Below are positions 59,616 to 64,000 of a stretch of 64,000 nt of DNA, one piece after another (positions within the stretch are counted from its first letter, which is position 1; each line of letters begins with the position of its first letter). The notes beneath the pieces are model-generated. The model was not told the origin of the DNA. It ran no database searches and saw nothing but the letters and a program-made list of their open reading frames with translations. The stretch is taken from positions 62,001-126,000 of the forward strand of contig NEEC01000013.1 in assembly GCA_002189035.1 (NCBI GenBank). Direction: 5' to 3'. A program made the translations under genes and the position numbers. This DNA comes from Utricularia gibba. Its lineage: Eukaryota; Streptophyta; Magnoliopsida; Lamiales; Lentibulariaceae.

Positions 59616-60982
59616 CCTTTATTCATCGATTCAAACATAATTTTCATTTGGAGGATGTGTCAAAAAAAAAAAAACACACATGATCAATGACATGGATCAA
59701 TATTTTTCATGTAGTAAAACCCCTTGAGAGTGATATGTTTTAAAGTCTCTATAATCTCGTTAAATTATGCTTTAGTGGTCAATTGAGCTAACTTCCACAC
59801 ATAAGTCTTCACAATATCTATCAATAGAACTTTAGTTTTTTTTGTAAATTTTTAACATGTGAATAATACAATAAACTTACAAATTGATAAAAAAAAATTA
59901 ATCCATATTACAAAGAGAAGATAATATGGATGTCTATTTTGCCTTTTGAAAATACACATTTGATTCTAGGAATTAAACTAATTACTCTGTTTGAGTGATT
60001 GTAAATAATTTTTTAACATAATAGGTTATTTCATAATCCTTTGTAGTAATAAATAATTTCTAACTCTTTAGTCTTTCAACATTCACAACATTCTAAGCAA
60101 TAGAGAAAAACATCATCATTAGTATCTTAGCAAATGGCAAGCAAATCTTCAATCTACTCATATCACTTTGTTAAGTTATATCGTGTTCATATCTCATATG
60201 ATTCAAAATAACGATGGTTATATCACATGCATATTCACGTCTCATATGATTCAAAGTGATGATAGTTATATCGTATTCATGTTGATGCATAATTATAACG
60301 GCATTAGGTTTGAAATTGGTTAGTTTTGATAACATAAGAGGTTAAATATACACTTTTATAAGTTGGGGGAGGGTAAACTGTTTATAATAAAAGCTAATTT
60401 GGAGAACTATGATGTCATTTTCAGACTTGTGGGTTAAATATTGATATTAATTGTAAGTTAGAGTTTTGCTGCGTGACTCCACCCAAAAAATTATGCAAAC
60501 TATTTTAATTGAAAATCAAATATTACTTATATCAAAAAATTATTTTTAACCTACAAAATTATATTAATACATTTAAAAGAATTAAACGATGTAAACTTAT
60601 TTTATTTTTTAAAAAATTATTTGATATCTAAAAAAATGAATGCAGATATATAATTTTCAAAAAAAAAATTAATATTTTTACAAGAAGTATAGTTACTTCT
60701 TTAAGGAATCTATCGTATAAAGGTAGATTGACATATGATCTTATTTTTGGGTGCTAGATACTTTTATAAAGTAGGGTTGTGTATGTAGAAAGTGATGTTA
60801 TGAAAAATAATCTTAGATTTACTATTTCGATGTATCATGGTGTTTTTGTACAACTGATGCAAGTCCTGAAGTTCGAGTGTGGGATTTGGTAATTCAATTG
60901 CACAATCACACAAGTATTTAGGTTTGAGTCATGCACTACATAATGCTTTAAGGGTGGGGGTGGGTGGAAACTTTGAGCTATT
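59616..60982. other. AT-rich intergenic with short tandem repeat
   Basis: GTTATATC followed by TCATATGATTCAAA recurs at about 60174, 60217 and 60264 (periods 43-47 bp). No gene recognised elsewhere in this stretch. Confidence 0.45.
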
Positions 60983-62140
60983 TGATAAATGAAAAATATT
61001 GCAATGTTGTTAAAATGAAAATTTCTTCTATCAAATAAATTTATAACCTAATACATATTCAAGCATAATACAATTATGAGTATAGTGATTAGAGTCGAAT
61101 GTGAAGAGTGGGTGCTTGTCATGTGATTATCAATGCATTTAATCAGTGTCACATTGATAGATTTGGTTTTAACTAGAATTAAGGCAGAACTACAATAGAA
61201 TATAATAGAGAAAAGTAGAAACTTTTGAACTTGGTTGTCTTTAAGATGAAATGGTGATGCCTTGGGACTTCTACAGGATGTATGCTTATCACTAAATACT
61301 CTCACACAAATTATAAATCAAACAACTAACAAACAAAGTCTAGGTCTACCCGTACTCTTTTTTCCCCCTAATCTTTGGTCTACCTCTAATTAGGGTTGTT
61401 AAGATGTGTTTCACTACTTCCCCCTTTTGCATCTATCATGGTTTGTTAAGGAAGTGACATGACTTATGGTTACTAAAGTCTAAAGATTGATTGGCACATT
61501 TCTCCCTTTTTCACCCCAAAGCACTCCTAAATGCTTAGCCACTCATGCTTAAGGTAAATGAAAATGAAAAAGAAAACATCATCCATATTATACTCATCTC
61601 ATAGTCGACTACCAGAAAATAAACAAACAAGGAAATTAAAAAGTTCAACATAAAACTAGAACTATCACTAGCTACTCTTAGTTGAGATTAATATTCTTTG
61701 AAAATAAAAGAAAGTCTTCAGACATCAGCTTCGTTCCTGCTTCATCTTCCTCATTCTTCCCCAGAATTCTTCTCCATAAAGAATGTGTCGTGTGCCCTAA
61801 TGGGTGAGATCTCTTTTATCTCTCCATCTTGTTTCATTTTTGCGTCCAAAATCCCGTTTTTCCTCTCCTTGGATTTTATGTTCTTTTTTTCAGCATTTTG
61901 CCTCATCCTCTACCATTGCAATGTTCGTATCTGGCTCCTTGAGATTCAAGTTGCCATCATGCGCTGCATTACTCAAAGAAAAGTATCAGAAGTAAGGTTG
62001 ATTTAGTCCCACTTATCAATAAAAAGCACGATTATGGTACTATTCGCAAAAAAACATAGAAATAAGTAATAAAACTTAAGTTTTGTAGCACAATATGAGT
62101 CATTTCCTTACACTCCATCACTCAAAAATATGTGTTATCA
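60983..62140 (+). mobile_element. Solo-LTR family A, diverged copy (A10) with target duplication
   Basis: A 1158-bp copy starting TGATAAATGAAAAATATTG and ending ATATGTGTTATCA, with perfect CTATT repeats (60978-60982, 62141-62145). It belongs to the same subgroup as the copy at 10926. The left arm of the hairpin is absent (GATTTAGTCCCAC remains near 62000). Confidence 0.85.
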
Positions 62141-62242
62141 CTATTTCTCATTGAACTTCACATAGATGTGATTGGAAAAGTTCTTTCCATAATTAGTCAA
62201 TTTTTGTGTGATTTCAATGATTAGGGCTTTCAGTTTTTAGGT

Positions 62243-62323
62243 GATAAAGCAGAGTTTGTTGAATCATGTAATAAATTAGACATTCGCATATCACAACAAC
62301 ATGGTATGGTGGAGAAAATAAAT
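62243..62323 (+). pseudogene. Possible Ty1/copia integrase fragment
   Basis: The frame reads DKAEFVESCNKLDIRI, then SQQHGMVEKIN. This resembles the copia integrase segment around the last catalytic residues (D-x-G-x-E-F ... Q-x-x-G-x-x-E-x-x-N), shortened by a deletion. Orientation is opposite to the copia relic at 63 kb. Confidence 0.45.
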
Positions 62324-62531
62324 ATGATGATTATGAATATGAATTCTATGAGATGCAGAAATTACATGAATATGAATTCTATAAGATGCAGCAATTACAA
62401 CAATTTATCTCTTAGGAATCATTTGGTTCATAGTTGTTGTATGTGGGTTAAGACAAGAAATATCCATGGCTGAGTCCATTCAAATAATATTTCAATAAAA
62501 TCTATTTTATTTTGGTCTTTTTCTAGCTTTT

Positions 62532-62714
62532 ATGTCATTGCTCCATCTGTATTCTGATCTCACAAGAGTTTTTTTGAATGCATTGAAAGCAAAAGAATTC
62601 TATCGGAAGGACATGTATGAACGGGACTCCAGTGACCGGATCAACAGAATGAAAAGAAGAGCTATTCAGAGAATGTATTCTCTAGTTGCTCGAAGCAGTG
62701 TTTCTCCAACTTAG
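62532..62714 (+). other. Unidentified open frame, possible captured exon
   Basis: From about 62567 the frame reads FLNALKAKEFYRKDMYERD, then SSDRINRMKRRAIQRMYSL, and ends at a stop. Its charged, helix-like composition is far more protein-like than the surrounding random frames. I do not recognise the family. It sits among copia fragments without visible neighbouring exons, so it could be a terminal exon of a host gene or a transduplicated piece. Confidence 0.35.
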
Positions 62715-62989
62715 GTAGCTGGGTTTATTGACATACTCAATGGTTGCAACCTCTAAGTATAACATTAAAGTAATGGAGTACAACTAATGCAAGTCTTAAA
62801 TGTTTCTCAACATCTCATTGCTCACTCCAAGTCATGAAAGCCATTCATCTATCATCCTAATATGAGCTGTGAACCCATGATTGAGCAATACCTAAACCAA
62901 GCTTATCGATGATGGACTGAAATGGTAGCATACAAAGAGACTTGGTAAATATACTAGTTGATAAGAAGGTATAGATCGAGGCACTAAAA

Positions 62990-63420
62990 ATCCTTTTTTG
63001 TATTGATCAATCTCTATGTGTTTTGTTTTTTCGTGAAACATTGCATTGCAATTGAGGTAAATAAGAGAGTGTTGGCTGCCGCAAGTCTTTCAAAATCTAG
63101 GAAATCCACATCAACTTTGTAGTTGCAGTAGCAAAGCTGCAAGTACTTTGCTTCCATGGATGACTGATTGCCTAGGAGCATAAAATAACCAATTACCAAC
63201 TTCCGAGTGATGGCACACACCCTTCAGTTTGCATCATAATAACTAGTAAGCTTTAATATCACACAAGTGTGAAGCGGTCCGTGAAATCAATCGCTTCCAC
63301 TTGAATGTAGCCTTTGGCTACAACTCTTGCTTTATGGTTTGCAATAAAGCCATTTGCATTTCGTTCGACTTTGTAAACTCATTTGCATCGAAGAGAGTGT
63401 TTCCCTTTATGTAAATATAC
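62990..63420 (-). pseudogene. Ty1/copia reverse transcriptase and RNase H relic
   Basis: On the minus strand, 63420-63270 reads NGFIANHKARVVAKGYIQ, then AIDFTDRF, the N-terminal copia reverse transcriptase motif. Near 63060-62995 it reads AMFHEKTKHIEIDQY, the RNase H block NPVFHERTKHIEID. Stops and shifts are present, and the middle of the reverse transcriptase is deleted, bringing the two ends together. Confidence 0.8.
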
Positions 63421-63430
63421 AAGGGTCTTG

Positions 63431-63590
63431 ATAAATAAAAATTTTCTATCGTTGTAAAAAAATTAAACTTTGATCTTAAATAAATTTATAATCCTTATTC
63501 CTCACAAAATACAAATAAAGGACAAATTGTATATTGGATTTTGGGGTCGATCATGAGAAGGAATTGCTTACTATGTGTTTTTATCAAGAA
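63431..63590 (+). mobile_element. Solo-LTR family A, 5' fragment (A11)
   Basis: Starts TGATAAATAAAAATTTTC and follows family A through GGTCGATCATGAGAAGG to about 63590, then stops abruptly. Confidence 0.7.
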
Positions 63591-63840
63591 CAACCAGCCT
63601 GTCTAGGCTGAGCCGCATATTCGAACCATTCTGTGCAGCAATCATTAGTCGAGGAGCGAAATGGGAAAAGGACGTCTGCATGCATGATAAATCAATAGGG
63701 GTAGGCTGGACTGAGTTTAGAGGGAATAGATTATTCAGATGGTGAAATCTACTTTCTGACGAGTTGAAGAATTTTTTATGGAATAAGATGAAGGCAGTTT
63801 AATTCTAGTGTGACACTAAAACTAACTTCCAGCATACATA

Positions 63841-64000
63841 ATGTTAAGTGTCATTTTCAAGTTATTTATTATATATTATTAGGTGTTAATCTAGTATTAA
63901 ATCACCCAAATTAGGAGTCTTATTATTAAGTACTTGATTTTATTAGAAAAATCCTATTTTCCTATTTTTTTATATATTTTCTGTCTTTTTTCATGCTCAT
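63841..64000 (+). mobile_element. Solo-LTR family B, 5' part (B5), runs off the window
   Basis: Starts TGTTAAGTGTCATTTTC and matches the B3/B4 starts (TTAGGTGTTAATCTA, CACCCAAATTAGGAGTC) up to the window edge. Confidence 0.75.

Overview
The window is nuclear DNA from a flowering plant with an AT-rich, repeat-laden genome. The evidence is spliced genes with GT-AG introns, plant-specific protein families (a SCARECROW-type GRAS factor and a SNF2-RING helicase of the CHR27/CHR28 type), and dense plant LTR-retrotransposon and MITE debris. The species cannot be named from the sequence.

Four protein genes can be supported. (1) A ten-exon SNF2/RING/helicase gene on the minus strand, 4157-9444. (2) A tiny two-exon gene on the plus strand, 25465-25734, encoding a 56-residue protein with one likely membrane segment; it is assembled from exons too short for ORF calling. 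(3) SCARECROW on the plus strand, 40524-42992. (4) A 15-exon gene on the minus strand, 43471-46866, encoding a 434-residue protein with a C-terminal GOLD-like domain, convergent with SCARECROW. Genes 1 and 3 each read as intact except for exactly one missing base. Two such lesions in otherwise well-preserved genes point to assembly indels rather than decay, but this needs reads or transcripts.

Most of the rest is transposon sequence. Three families of 1.2-1.5 kb elements without coding capacity have TG..CA-like ends, and several copies have perfect 5-bp target-site duplications, so I read them as solo LTRs. Family A (TGATA...TATCA) has about a dozen copies, family B (TGTTAAGTG...CA) five, and family C (TGTTGG...CCAACA) four. 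Several are nested: A in B at 19 kb, B in A at 53 kb, B in A with a deletion at 50 kb, and A inside a Mutator-like element at 48 kb. Pre-insertion sites are visible in sister copies for three insertions. There is also a hAT-type MITE (2.8 kb), a PIF/Harbinger-type MITE (54.9 kb), and relics of Ty3/gypsy (window start) and Ty1/copia (36.7 and 62-63 kb) polyproteins.

The most unusual signals are two internal hairpins, one in family A and one in family C. Their paired bases change together between copies. A 1.4-kb inverted repeat of family C LTRs (33-36.7 kb), a five-tract G3 repeat and a G-box upstream of SCARECROW, and short uORFs before two genes also merit attention. No tRNA, rRNA or CRISPR array was seen.
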